A stretch of 36,304 bases of DNA. Source: Metallosphaera yellowstonensis MK1 (GTDB lineage Archaea; Thermoproteota; Thermoprotei_A; Sulfolobales; Sulfolobaceae). The translations under genes were made by a program, and so were the position numbers. The DNA lies in contig NZ_JH597761.1 in NCBI RefSeq assembly GCF_000243315.1, positions 1,154,913-1,191,216 on the forward strand, given 5' to 3'. The notes under the pieces are model-generated. The model was not told where the DNA came from, did no database searches, and saw nothing but the letters and a program-made list of their open reading frames with translations. Every line of letters starts with the position of its first letter. The first letter of the stretch is position 1. Below, one piece after another: positions 7,337 through 14,969 of the stretch.

Positions 7337-8578
7337 TTGGCCACGCCCTCAATGATCTTACAACCAGTTTTTTCCGAGACTTGGGCCGTCATATTTGGCC
7401 TCTTCGGATTGAGCGGATTTATCCTAGGTTGGGTGGCCCAGAGAGGGAATTACTGCTTCATAAACGCTATGACTTCAATATTTACCACTAAAAGTCTTGA
7501 GAGGTTTGGTGCCCTACTCCTCCTCTTCGGACTGACCGCCCTGGGCACCGGGATCCTCACCGCATTCGGTGTAATACCTGCAGTCGACCAATACTTTTAC
7601 AACTACTTCGCTGGTTGGTACATCCTTGTGGGTTCCTTCATCTTCGGATTTGGGGCCGCGATGGCAGGGGGTTGTAACCTATCCATGTTATACAGGGCCA
7701 GCAGCGGATACGTTCAGAATTGGATAGAGCTCTTCGGTATGATGATAGGGACTTACGTTTTTGCGGTGGCCATATGGCCCTTCCAATCCTACACGATGCA
7801 GGCCGGAATACTCTCAACTACTAGTGGGGGATATGTTGAGTACCTCCCTTACTTGTTGTTCCACTCCACTTCCAGCCTGGCTGTGTATGTTACAACCTTC
7901 ATTGTTGCCCTTCCACTAATATTGTTGGGCGTGTACTTCCAATGGAGGACTAGGAACAGGTGGGGGAAGTCGCTGGGAGGTTCAACGCCAGGTCTTCCAG
8001 GGATAAGGGCCTTGGGATCCCCAGGTATCCCAACACCCGCCGAGACCTCCTCTGGATTGAGACTGAAACAAGACGTCAAGGACATGCTACTGCTGAGGAA
8101 GCCCTATGGTACGAATCTATCCACGGTCATCTTAGCCTTGGATATGATATTCGTGTTCTTAGTGGGGGCCGGGTACACTTTCAATTACCTGGTAATAACT
8201 TCATCTGACGGAGGGAGGTTCTTCGAGTACATCCTCATGCCCTTGGGTATAAACCTGTTCACCAACACGCCGTGGTTCAACGACTCCCTCCCCATAGTCG
8301 ATCCCAGCACACTGATGGTAGTGATGCTATGTGTGGGTGCCTTCTCAGCATCCTATCTTAGCGGAGACTTTAAGATCAGGATACCGAAGGACAAGAAGAG
8401 GTTAGTCATAGGCTTCTTGGGAGGTATGCTTGTGGGAATAGGCGTGAGGGTGGCTCTTGGTTGTAACGTTGGATTGATGTGGACGAACTTTGGACAACTG
8501 GGTTATGACGGCTACATATTCCTCCTAGGCATGTTAGGAGGGGTTTACCTAGCCGTGAAGGTTCAGGAGAGGTTGTGA
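7337..8578 (+). CDS. YeeE/YedE (TsuA-type) thiosulfate transporter
   Basis: YeeE/YedE proteins import thiosulfate or related sulfane-sulfur compounds; in the studied TsuA, conserved cysteines inside the membrane guide the ion. The 413-residue chain has two inverted-looking halves of several helices. Cys40 lies in QRGNYCFINAM, Cys113 in MAGGCNLSMLYR and Cys376 in VALGCNVGLMWTN, matching the family Cys motifs. A Gly/Pro-rich cytoplasmic loop (about 205-250, GGSTPGLPG, SPGIPTPAETSSG) joins the halves. The TTG at 7337 has GAGGTGAG 6 nt upstream and is preferred over the ATG at 7352. The gene sits directly behind tusA and 3 bp before the next gene. Confidence 0.88.
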   Translation: MATPSMILQPVFSETWAVIFGLFGLSGFILGWVAQRGNYCFINAMTSIFTTKSLERFGALLLLFGLTALGTGILTAFGVIPAVDQYFYNYFAGWYILVGSFIFGFGAAMAGGCNLSMLYRASSGYVQNWIELFGMMIGTYVFAVAIWPFQSYTMQAGILSTTSGGYVEYLPYLLFHSTSSLAVYVTTFIVALPLILLGVYFQWRTRNRWGKSLGGSTPGLPGIRALGSPGIPTPAETSSGLRLKQDVKDMLLLRKPYGTNLSTVILALDMIFVFLVGAGYTFNYLVITSSDGGRFFEYILMPLGINLFTNTPWFNDSLPIVDPSTLMVVMLCVGAFSASYLSGDFKIRIPKDKKRLVIGFLGGMLVGIGVRVALGCNVGLMWTNFGQLGYDGYIFLLGMLGGVYLAVKVQERL

Positions 8579-8581
8579 ACC

Positions 8582-8881
8582 ATGGAGGAGATGGAAAAGG
8601 CTAAAACCAAGGCAAAGTCGTATCCTGTAAGGAAAGTCATTGCCCCCCTCATACTGTCCCTATTCGCCATTGTCTGGTTTCAGTTCAGTAAGGTCTACCT
8701 CACGGGGGCCGACAACATTGCCTTGAGGGAGGCAAACTTCGCCATATACGTCACTCCCGAGCAACTTCAAGGATACCTGGAGGCCACCGCGTGGACGTGT
8801 TACATCGTAGTTTACGTTGGTCTAATCTTCTTCTGGTACGGCCTCGTGAGGTATGTGGAATCTAAGGAGGTGTCCAAATGA
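8582..8881 (+). CDS. Small two-helix membrane protein
   Basis: This 99-residue protein is of unknown function. After a Lys-rich cytoplasmic N-terminus, hydrophobic helices lie at about 20-41 (VIAPLILSLFAIVWFQFSKVYL) and 71-90 (WTCYIVVYVGLIFFWYGLV). The loop between them contains YVTPEQLQGYLEATAW and would face outside if the positive-inside rule holds. It starts 3 bp after the YeeE/YedE gene and overlaps the next gene by 4 bp (ATGA), so it belongs to the sulfur operon. It may be a small accessory subunit of the transporter. Confidence 0.7.
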   Translation: MEEMEKAKTKAKSYPVRKVIAPLILSLFAIVWFQFSKVYLTGADNIALREANFAIYVTPEQLQGYLEATAWTCYIVVYVGLIFFWYGLVRYVESKEVSK

Positions 8882-9240
8882 CAGAGATGTATTCGTTCAT
8901 GATGATCTCAGGGCAGGAGGAGAAGCTCTTCATGGGAGTCATCACGGCCATAGGATATGCATCTGGTGGGAATAAGGTGTACATGTTTTTCACAATGGAC
9001 GCCCTGAGGGCACTCACTGCCGAGTCGGAGAAAATTAGCCTGAACGGTACCAAGAACTTGAAATACTATCTAGATAACCTAATGGACCTCGCAGGAGATG
9101 ATCTCGAGATAACGGCCTGTGAGTTTGGAATGAGGGTGAAGAACTTCAAGGAGGAGGACTTCGTCTATAAGGTAAAGGTAGGTGGAGTCTCAGAGTTCGC
9201 CCTGAAGAGTTCCCAGTCCAAGGAAACCCTGGTGTTTTGA
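8878..9240 (+). CDS. DsrE2-like sulfur-carrier protein
   Basis: DsrE/DsrE2 proteins bind sulfane sulfur and interact with TusA. The 120-residue chain opens with a strand and SGQEEKLFMGVITAIGYASGG, continues with a second strand VYMFFTMDALRAL and has the key segment LEITACEFGMRVKNF, in which Cys81 occupies the place of the active cysteine of DsrE2-type proteins. No N-terminal membrane helices are present, unlike some DsrE2 proteins. It overlaps the preceding gene by 4 bp, and its stop codon overlaps the start of the next gene by one base (TGATG), so translation is probably coupled. Confidence 0.8.
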   Translation: MTEMYSFMMISGQEEKLFMGVITAIGYASGGNKVYMFFTMDALRALTAESEKISLNGTKNLKYYLDNLMDLAGDDLEITACEFGMRVKNFKEEDFVYKVKVGGVSEFALKSSQSKETLVF

Positions 9241-9848
9241 TGAGTCTAAAGGTATTTGTTTTGGGCCCCTTGAACACTAATTCTTACCTCCTCTGGGATA
9301 GGGGAGAGGCGGTCGTAATAGATCCTGGAGGCGAGCCAGGGGAGCTCATATCCTTCATTAAGTCCTATAACCTGAACCTTAAGTATGTGATCTCGACCCA
9401 CGGCCACTTCGATCATGTCCTTGGGGTAAAGGAGTTGGTCAGGATCACCGGTGCTAAGTTTTACCTTAATTTTAAGGACGTGGACCTCATGCCACTCTTC
9501 TATGATTGGAGAGAGAAGCCACCCGCCCCTCATGACGATTTGCGGGACGGTCAGGAATTTAGATTCGGCTCGCAAATACTCCAGGCCGTGTCAACGCCTG
9601 GCCATACCATGGGGAGTACGTCCCTTCTCTGGGTCGGAAAAATGTTTACAGGTGACACGCTGTTCAAAGGAACGGTGGGAAGATATGACCTGGGAGGTGA
9701 TAGGGAAGTTCTCAGGGAGACGTTGGAGAAACTAAAGGGCATGGACATCAACGAGATCTACCCAGGTCACGGGGATACTACCAGTCTAAAGGAGGAACTT
9801 AAGAGCAACCCGTTCTTAAACGGAGTTGTGGGACCTGACGACTGGTGA
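9240..9848 (+). CDS. Metallo-beta-lactamase-fold hydrolase (glyoxalase II-like)
   Basis: This 202-residue enzyme has the full metal-binding set of the fold: THGHFDH (H54, H56, D58, H59), PGHT (H122), GDTLF (D139) and PGHG (H177). It resembles glyoxalase II-type and persulfide-dioxygenase-type proteins. The two cannot be separated with certainty from motifs alone, but its place at the end of a TusA/DsrE operon makes a sulfur substrate such as glutathione-free persulfide or a thioester attractive. The ATG at 9240 overlaps the stop of the previous gene; an in-frame TTG at 9237 is less likely. It is the last gene of module A. Confidence 0.85.
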   Translation: MSLKVFVLGPLNTNSYLLWDRGEAVVIDPGGEPGELISFIKSYNLNLKYVISTHGHFDHVLGVKELVRITGAKFYLNFKDVDLMPLFYDWREKPPAPHDDLRDGQEFRFGSQILQAVSTPGHTMGSTSLLWVGKMFTGDTLFKGTVGRYDLGGDREVLRETLEKLKGMDINEIYPGHGDTTSLKEELKSNPFLNGVVGPDDW

Positions 9849-10280
9849 GTCCCTTATCTTTATCATCCGAGGACCTCTAGAGGACTCGCGGACTTAGGAG
9901 TTGAAGTTCAGGGAGAGTGAGATCTAATCTCCTCGATACTGGCAACGACCAAAATTCAATCGTGAGGACAACTTTGGGACTTTTCTTAAACATCATATCT
10001 TGAAAGTTAGGTCAAATGACTATTGCCCGAGGTTCCCCGTCATTTCTACTTCTACCTCTACGGAAATGGAGGCGTGCCAGGCGTTCTCGACACTGTAGTA
10101 CATCTCGAGCTTGCCTTGTTTCCAGAACAACCTCAACTCACCCAAAAGGTCGGTCTCCAGGTCGAAACCAGAGGTCCGTTTACGCTGAACTGAAGTTTGG
10201 CCGGTTTCACATCACCTTAAAAATATCTAAGTTTCTTTGAGTAAAGTTAATTTTTTAATTATGCTTAATAAATCTATTCT
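9849..10280. other. Intergenic region after sulfur module A
   Basis: This 432-bp gap contains a possible frameshifted small gene on the minus strand (10020-10210) and, at its right end, the TATA-like TTTTTAATT (10252-10260) of the following oxidoreductase gene, 25 bp before its ATG. I see no RNA gene, repeat or IS end in bases 9849-10015. Confidence 0.5.
10020..10210 (-). pseudogene. Possible frameshifted small protein gene
   Basis: On the minus strand, a GTG at 10210 opens MKPAKLQFSVNGPLVST. A shifted frame then gives a protein-like stretch with alternating beta-type residues (FDLETDLLGELRLFWKQGKL, then EMYYSVENAWHASISVEVEV) ending at the stop 10020-10022. The two parts fit one small beta-rich protein broken by a frameshift near 10160. 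The plus-strand frame over the same bases is Arg/Ser-rich and unconvincing. I do not recognise the family. Confidence 0.3.
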
Positions 10281-11261
10281 ATGAAAGCTCTGGTCTTCGA
10301 TAAGAGCGGATTGGACAACCTGAGGGTAAGGGAAGTACCAACGCCTCTATTGGGCCCTCATGACGTTCTTGTCAAGGTGAAATTAGCTGGGGTAAATCCC
10401 ATCGATTACGCCGTGGTTCAGTTAATCCCAGTACAGCCTATGCCCCACATACCAGGAGCCGAGGTCTACGGAGAGGTTGAGGATGTGGGAGAACATGTCA
10501 AAGGGGTGAAGAAGGGTGACAGGGTGGTAGTTTACAACAGGTTGTTCGACGGTTCCTGTGATATTTGCCTCTCGGGGAGGGAAATGGTTTGCAGAAACGG
10601 TGGGATAATGAGTGTAGTCACCAACGGCGGTTTCGCAGAGTATATGGCAGTACCTGAGAAGAACTTGGTAAAGGTAGATCTTCCGCCAGAACTCTCTGCC
10701 TCCTTGCCCGTTGCAGCTCTGACCTCGTACCACGCTCTAAAAGAGGCCGAAGTCAAACCCTTGGATTACGTTGTCGTCTTTGGTGCATCTGGGAACACTG
10801 GGGCATTTGCCATCCAACTGGCCAAGAAAATGGGGGCCAGGGTTATAGCCGTATCCTCCAAGCCTTGGGTCGCTGAGTTTTCAGATCACGTGGTGGGTTA
10901 CGACCAGGTCCAGGATAAGGTGAGAGAGATCACCATGGGTAGGATGGCTGACGTCGTGATAAACTCAGTGGGTAACGCAGTCTGGGAATCCAGCCTGAAG
11001 GTTCTGGGAGTCGGAGGGAGGCTCGTGTTCTTCGGCGGTCTGACCGGTTCGCAAGTGAACCTGGACCTCTCCACGGTGTACGGGAAACATCAGAAGATAA
11101 TAGGAACCACTGGAGGAACCAGGAAGGAGCTGCTCGAGCTGACCGAGCTCTGCAAGGACTGTAGGGTCAGGGTCTGGAGGATTCTGCCGTTGGAGCAGGG
11201 TAGGGAAGCCCTGGAGTGGGTAGCCAAGGGGAAGGATGGTAGGATATTCCTGAAACCGTAA
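10281..11261 (+). CDS. MDR-family NAD(P)H-dependent oxidoreductase (quinone reductase/ADH-like)
   Basis: This is a 326-residue member of the medium-chain dehydrogenase/reductase superfamily. The N-terminal GroES-like domain has PGAEVYGEVEDVG and a lobe with C93, C96 and C104, which is one cysteine short of the structural zinc set. The catalytic-zinc cysteine expected after AGVN is absent (Asn39). The cofactor domain has VVVFGASGNTGAFAIQLAKK (about 163-182). The missing metal ligands point to a zinc-independent reductase such as quinone or enoyl reductase rather than an alcohol dehydrogenase. A TATA-like box 25 bp upstream suggests a leaderless message. Two crotonase genes follow, so an enoyl-CoA or related acyl-CoA substrate is possible. 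Confidence 0.82.
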   Translation: MKALVFDKSGLDNLRVREVPTPLLGPHDVLVKVKLAGVNPIDYAVVQLIPVQPMPHIPGAEVYGEVEDVGEHVKGVKKGDRVVVYNRLFDGSCDICLSGREMVCRNGGIMSVVTNGGFAEYMAVPEKNLVKVDLPPELSASLPVAALTSYHALKEAEVKPLDYVVVFGASGNTGAFAIQLAKKMGARVIAVSSKPWVAEFSDHVVGYDQVQDKVREITMGRMADVVINSVGNAVWESSLKVLGVGGRLVFFGGLTGSQVNLDLSTVYGKHQKIIGTTGGTRKELLELTELCKDCRVRVWRILPLEQGREALEWVAKGKDGRIFLKP

Positions 11262-11312
11262 TTTCCTCCTAAAGAATCATATGTTTTTCCTCTCTTCTAC
11301 TTAATTCAATCC

Positions 11313-11321
11313 TTATATATA
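11313..11321 (+). promoter_or_regulatory. TATA box that decides the start of the crotonase gene
   Basis: TTATATATA is centred about 24 bp before the ATG at 11341 but only about 9 bp before the upstream ATG at 11326. For a leaderless Sulfolobales message, this favours 11341 as the true start. Confidence 0.5.
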
Positions 11322-11340
11322 TGTAATGAGACAGTTGTCC

Positions 11341-12093
11341 ATGGCCGTAGTCGAAGTTCAAGATTTGGGACCCGTGTCTGTCATAACCTTGAATAGACCT
11401 GAAAAGTTAAACGCCATGAACCTGGAGCTGAGGAGCGAGTTGGGAAGAGCCATCAGGGAGTTCAACGCCAATCAGGGGAAGAGGGTCGCCGTGATCACCG
11501 GTGCCGGGAGGGCTTTCTCCGTGGGGGCGGACATAGCCTCAGTGTCAGAAGACCTGACGGAGGACCTAAGGATTTCGTTCTACCCTATCTACAGGGAGAT
11601 AAGGTTTTCCCCCAAGATCTTCATTTCGGCAGTGAACGGTGTTGCCGCGGGAGCTGGGATAAGTCTCTCACTAGTATGCGACTTGAGGTTAGCCTCCAAG
11701 AACGCCAAGTTCGTCACCGCCTTTCACGGAATAGGTCTGGCACCAGACACAGGATTGACCTTAATGTTAGCTAGGATGGGAGGATCCAGGTTCCTTGAGA
11801 GACTCCTCTTGGGAGGAGAGATAACGGCCCAGGAGATGGCTGAAGTAGGGATAGTCAGGTTGACTGACGATCCCTTGGGAGAGGCACTCAAACTCTCCGA
11901 GGGGATATCCAAGGGGCCCTTCAAGGCCTACTCCGCCAGTAAGAGGCTCATAAATAGGGCCATCTTCTTCGACATCGAGGAGTATCTCGAGTACGAGTCG
12001 GCAATGCAGGGGTTCCTTGGAAAGACCAGGGATTTCAAGGAGGGGGTCAAGGCCTTCCTGGAGAAGAGGAAACCTGAGTTCAGAGGTGAGTGA
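11341..12093 (+). CDS. Enoyl-CoA hydratase/isomerase family protein (isomerase type)
   Basis: This crotonase-fold protein has about 250 residues. The oxyanion-hole segments are present (GAGRAFSVGADI and VNGVAAGAGISLSLVCDLRLAS). Both glutamates of classical hydratases are missing: the first is Ser in GISLSLVCD, and the second lies in the changed segment FHGIGLAPDTGLT. An Asp in GLAPDTG matches the catalytic Asp position of PaaG-like isomerases, so a double-bond isomerase role is more likely than hydration. The ORF can start at 11326, but a TATA box supports 11341. Its last 8 bp overlap the next crotonase gene. Confidence 0.85.
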   Translation: MAVVEVQDLGPVSVITLNRPEKLNAMNLELRSELGRAIREFNANQGKRVAVITGAGRAFSVGADIASVSEDLTEDLRISFYPIYREIRFSPKIFISAVNGVAAGAGISLSLVCDLRLASKNAKFVTAFHGIGLAPDTGLTLMLARMGGSRFLERLLLGGEITAQEMAEVGIVRLTDDPLGEALKLSEGISKGPFKAYSASKRLINRAIFFDIEEYLEYESAMQGFLGKTRDFKEGVKAFLEKRKPEFRGE

Positions 12094-12859
12094 ACTGAAC
12101 ACCGTAATTGCGGAGAGAATAGGTAACGTTGCCGTAGTGAAGTTGAACAGGCCAGATAGACTCAACGCCATCAACATGGCCATGGTTTACGACTTGGTGG
12201 AGGCCTTCAGGACCCTATCTAGAGAGAGGGAAGTGTCATCGGTAGTGGTCACGGGCGTGGGGAAGGCATTCTCAGCAGGGGCGGACGTTAAGGAGATGGT
12301 GGAGATGCCCCTAGAAAGTGTGGTGAGGGAGGGACACATGCCCCTGTGGGAGGCTATGAGATCTTTCAAGAGGCCTATCATAGCTGCTCTCAATGGCGTA
12401 ACGGCCGGAGGTGGCCTGGAGTTAGCAATGGCGTGTGATATAATAATAGCAGGCGAGAGTGCGAGACTAGGACAACCAGAGATTAACTTGGGAATAATAC
12501 CAGGAGCGGGAGGCACCCAGAGGCTCACCAGAACGGTGGGTAAATATAGGGCTATGGAGTTAGTCTTAACAGGTAGGTTGATCTCAGCCTGGGAGGCATA
12601 TAGAATGGGGTTAGTTTACAAGGTAGTTCCAGACGAGGCGTTACTCGACGAGGCGATTAGACTAGGGAGGGAAGTCGCCTCCAAGTCCAAGTTTGCAGTG
12701 GAGCTGGCTAAGGAATCTGTTAACAAGGCCCTTGAGACCACTCTACAGCAGGGGTTAGACATAGAGAGGAGGAACTTCTACGTCTCAATCTCCTCAGAGG
12801 ACGGTAAAGAGGGCATGAGGGCATTCCTGGAGAAGAGGAAGCCGAACTGGAAGTTCTGA
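12086..12859 (+). CDS. Enoyl-CoA hydratase (crotonase)
   Basis: This 257-residue hydratase has both catalytic glutamates: GGGLELAMACDI and GQPEINLGIIPGAGGTQRLT. The first oxyanion-hole segment is GKAFSAGADVKEM. It is expected to hydrate a short enoyl-CoA in the cytoplasm, and relatives serve in beta-oxidation or the 3-hydroxypropionate/4-hydroxybutyrate cycle. I choose GTG at 12086 (MSELNTVIAERIG) because it gives the normal family length and overlaps the previous stop by 8 bp. The frame itself is open from further upstream inside the first crotonase. Translational coupling of an isomerase and a hydratase suggests sequential action on one acyl-CoA. Confidence 0.9.
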   Translation: MSELNTVIAERIGNVAVVKLNRPDRLNAINMAMVYDLVEAFRTLSREREVSSVVVTGVGKAFSAGADVKEMVEMPLESVVREGHMPLWEAMRSFKRPIIAALNGVTAGGGLELAMACDIIIAGESARLGQPEINLGIIPGAGGTQRLTRTVGKYRAMELVLTGRLISAWEAYRMGLVYKVVPDEALLDEAIRLGREVASKSKFAVELAKESVNKALETTLQQGLDIERRNFYVSISSEDGKEGMRAFLEKRKPNWKF

Positions 12860-12929
12860 GCTCTATTGAGCAGTGGCTGGGGCCATCTCCCTATAGCTGA
12901 CCTTACCACGAGGGATCTACGCATTTGTT

Positions 12930-13002
12930 ACAGCAGTTATGGGATTTTCCCTTAGAAATTGCCCTTTTATCAAGGCAAAATCTAACAGCAGTTATGGGAT
13001 TT
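12930..13002. repeat. Palindromic repeat of the 64-bp family, rearranged copy
   Basis: CAGCAGTTATGGGATTTTCC at 12931-12950 is the left arm of the family. AAGGCAAAATCTAA near 12973-12986 corresponds to the right arm, but instead of ending in TAACTGCTG it runs into a second left arm (ACAGCAGTTATGGGATTTC, about 12985-13003). It looks like two copies joined by deletion. Confidence 0.6.
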
Positions 13003-13024
13003 CAACGTAACTTAAAGATTTTCA

Positions 13025-13313
13025 TCAGCCCAGGTGGTTAGCCCAAACGGCGCTCGAGGACCTGAGGAACGCCTCCATGCTCCTCAGGTTCAGCTCCCCC
13101 ACCAGCTCCCTGACGACTCTGGCCCTCCCGTCGATCAGGACCATGAGGACTAGTGCCAGTTAACCTTCCTGCTCCTCCCGTTCCCCTCACCACGCCCAGC
13201 CTGTTGACCGCCTTGACGGCCTATCCCTAGCGAACTCGATCGGTCCCTTTCCGCACCTTTTCAGTAGGACGACGTCGAAAAACTTCTCGCTAATACCGAC
13301 TTCTTCGTATTAC
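13025..13313 (-). pseudogene. Degraded protein gene of unknown (possibly transposon) origin
   Basis: On the minus strand three pieces of good coding appearance follow each other in different frames: YEEVGISEKFFDVVLLKRCG, then AVKAVNRLGVVRGTGGSRKV, then LMVLIDGRARVVRELVGELN with a terminal part NLRSMEAFLRSSSAVWANHL and a stop at 13025-13027. Stops and shifts between them show that the gene is dead. The basic, helix-rich character fits a transposase or recombinase, but I cannot name the family. It is surrounded by the 64-bp palindromes. Confidence 0.4.
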
Positions 13314-13343
13314 CTCCCTAAGATTCCCATAACAGCTGTAACT

Positions 13344-13406
13344 CAGTAGTTATTGGAGTTCGCCTAGATTAAGGGGGGTACTCAAGGGAAAATCCCGTAA
13401 CTGCTG
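13344..13406. repeat. Palindromic repeat of the 64-bp family
   Basis: The outer arms are CAGTAGTTATTGGAG and ATCCCGTAACTGCTG, with a central part TTCGCCTAGATTAAGG. A loose extra arm (TTCCCATAACAGCTGTAA, 13324-13341) lies just to the left, so part of a second copy may be present. Confidence 0.65.
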
Positions 13407-13596
13407 TATTAACTGATGTTTGTTAGTTGCGTGTAAACGGCTTTCGCATCAGTGGTTAAATTGCCTTAGCTAACCCATAAACGAACGTGGTTTATTTAGA
13501 TAGGACTTCCCGCAAAGCATCGTCTCGCACTGAGATCACGTCCAGCAAGCGTCGTAGCTCATTGCGCATTGAAAAAAAGGAATGGAATCGAAAACG

Positions 13597-14604
13597 TTAG
13601 AAAATAGGGACGAAGTCTTCCTCCGTCACTTGTACTTCCTCACCGGTCACGCCTATCTCGGGAACTGCAGGCATCTTAATTCCGAACCTAGCCAATGTAG
13701 CCCCGACCCTTATCATCGCGCTCCTCCACGCCTCTTCCTTTTCCTTAATTTCAGGTATATAGAACCCAGAGTCCCTGGCGAGATCCTCCATACGTTCGTT
13801 AACCGACTCGAACCAGGGAGGTAGCTTCCAGAACTCCTTGGGAGGCTTATAGGTTATTAGGGAGAGGAACACGAAGCCTGCCCTGACCTGTTTAGTCACT
13901 AGGCTCTTTTGTTCCTCAGCCATCCTAGGGGCATTTTGTGTCATGATTAGGTGGGTGAAGGCGTAATGCCTAGTCTCGTCAACTGCGGTATTCTTGAAGG
14001 CCTTGGAGAACTCCTCGATTTTAGATCCTCTTGACATGGTTGTAAACACGGTGGTGGCTGCAGCTTCCCCCATCATGAAGGAGGTGAAGAGTACGTCTAG
14101 GGTGTACTTCCTGTAAGCCTCTAGGTAGGCCTTCCAGTACCTCGACCCGTTGTACCAAGTCCACATCACGTTTAGCATAGCCTTCCTCTCAAGGTCGTCC
14201 TGAGGCTTGAAATTGAAGGGAAAGCCTCTCATCATGGAGTCTATGGCGAGACCGCAGACCATATTGTGTCTGTTCTCGTCGTAGGTTATGGTTGTCAATA
14301 TCCCTCTCACCGCGGTGTCCAAATGATGTTCAAAGGCCTTTATCACCGCGTGTGCGAACACGGGAGTCGCGTTGTCAAAGTTAGACAGAAGTGACCACCA
14401 GTAGGCTATGGCCAACCTCTGTTTCCTGTCCAACCCTGACGCTATCTCCCTGACCCTGTTCCAGTCTATCTCCTCCTCGTCCCACTGTTCCCTCTTGGCC
14501 CTCCTGTAGAGTTGCCAGGCCCTCTCATTGTCGAAGTTCCACCTGGGAGGGTAGACGTTGAACTCGGGGTAGACAGGTTCTTTTTCGTAATCTAGTTCGG
14601 TCAT
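13597..14604 (-). CDS. Ferritin-like diiron oxidase (RNR R2-like)
   Basis: A soluble helical protein of 335 residues with a two-metal carboxylate site. Likely ligands, numbered from the TTG-extended frame, are D78 (SNFDNATPVF), E111 and H114 (YDENRHNM), E181 (MMGEAAATTVF), and E211 and H214 (VDETRHYAF). The spacing D78-E111 of 33 residues equals that between the first two glutamates of R2-like ligand-binding oxidases, with Asp replacing the first Glu as in class I R2 proteins. It is therefore R2/R2lox-like or a monooxygenase-type diiron protein; the substrate is unknown. The ATG at 14604 is preferred to the TTG at 14607. No R1 reductase gene is near, which argues against nucleotide reduction. 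The gene is flanked on both sides by palindromic repeats. Confidence 0.8.
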   Translation of the reverse strand: MTELDYEKEPVYPEFNVYPPRWNFDNERAWQLYRRAKREQWDEEEIDWNRVREIASGLDRKQRLAIAYWWSLLSNFDNATPVFAHAVIKAFEHHLDTAVRGILTTITYDENRHNMVCGLAIDSMMRGFPFNFKPQDDLERKAMLNVMWTWYNGSRYWKAYLEAYRKYTLDVLFTSFMMGEAAATTVFTTMSRGSKIEEFSKAFKNTAVDETRHYAFTHLIMTQNAPRMAEEQKSLVTKQVRAGFVFLSLITYKPPKEFWKLPPWFESVNERMEDLARDSGFYIPEIKEKEEAWRSAMIRVGATLARFGIKMPAVPEIGVTGEEVQVTEEDFVPIF

Positions 14605-14685
14605 CAAACCTCGTTTATCTATGTTTTAGAAACTATTTAAATGTTTACTTTAACCATATAATTGAGTCCGAGATAAGTTACTTAC

Positions 14686-14749
14686 AACAGTTATCAGATT
14701 TCCCATTACGTGAGGCAGCCTTTGAGGGAATGTCGCATAATTCCTGTTC
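14686..14749. repeat. Degenerate palindromic repeat of the 64-bp family
   Basis: The left arm AACAGTTATCAGATTTCCC is recognisable. The right half (GGGAATGTCGCATAATTCCTG) has drifted. Size and place in the intergenic gap match the other copies. Confidence 0.5.
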
Positions 14750-14884
14750 TCTTGAAACCTACAGCTTGACGAGAACCTTGGATCCAGAGCACCTGAAGAG
14801 TCCTCATCTACCTCGTGTCGAATCGCGTTCAGGAACCGGGTTATCCTTTCAAGAGTCCGCGAAAGCTTTGCGAGCTTCCACTTC

Positions 14885-14948
14885 CAGCAGTTACTAGATT
14901 TCGCCTTGACTTTAAGGCTACACCTAACGAAAAATCCCATATCTGCTG
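14885..14948. repeat. Palindromic repeat of the 64-bp family (typical copy)
   Basis: The outer arms are CAGCAGTTACTAGATTT and AAATCCCATATCTGCTG. An inner stem GCCTT/AAGGC lies at about 14903-14918. It is almost the reverse complement of the copy at 16013-16076. The repeat ends 21 bp before the start of the Cas4-family gene, so it may affect that gene's expression. Confidence 0.75.
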
Positions 14949-14969
14949 CACTTCATTGGAGGTTCTCAA

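Noticed and set aside
9451-9735. Extra ORFs inside the MBL-fold gene
   Set aside because: They run in other frames through all the metal-binding motifs of the real gene and have no start signals.
10016-10240. Plus-strand ORF of 74 codons
   Set aside because: It is Arg/Ser-rich without domain character. The minus strand over the same bases is more protein-like.
13582-13824. Plus-strand ORF opposite the end of the diiron protein
   Set aside because: It is the shadow of a well-supported gene on the minus strand with complete metal ligands.
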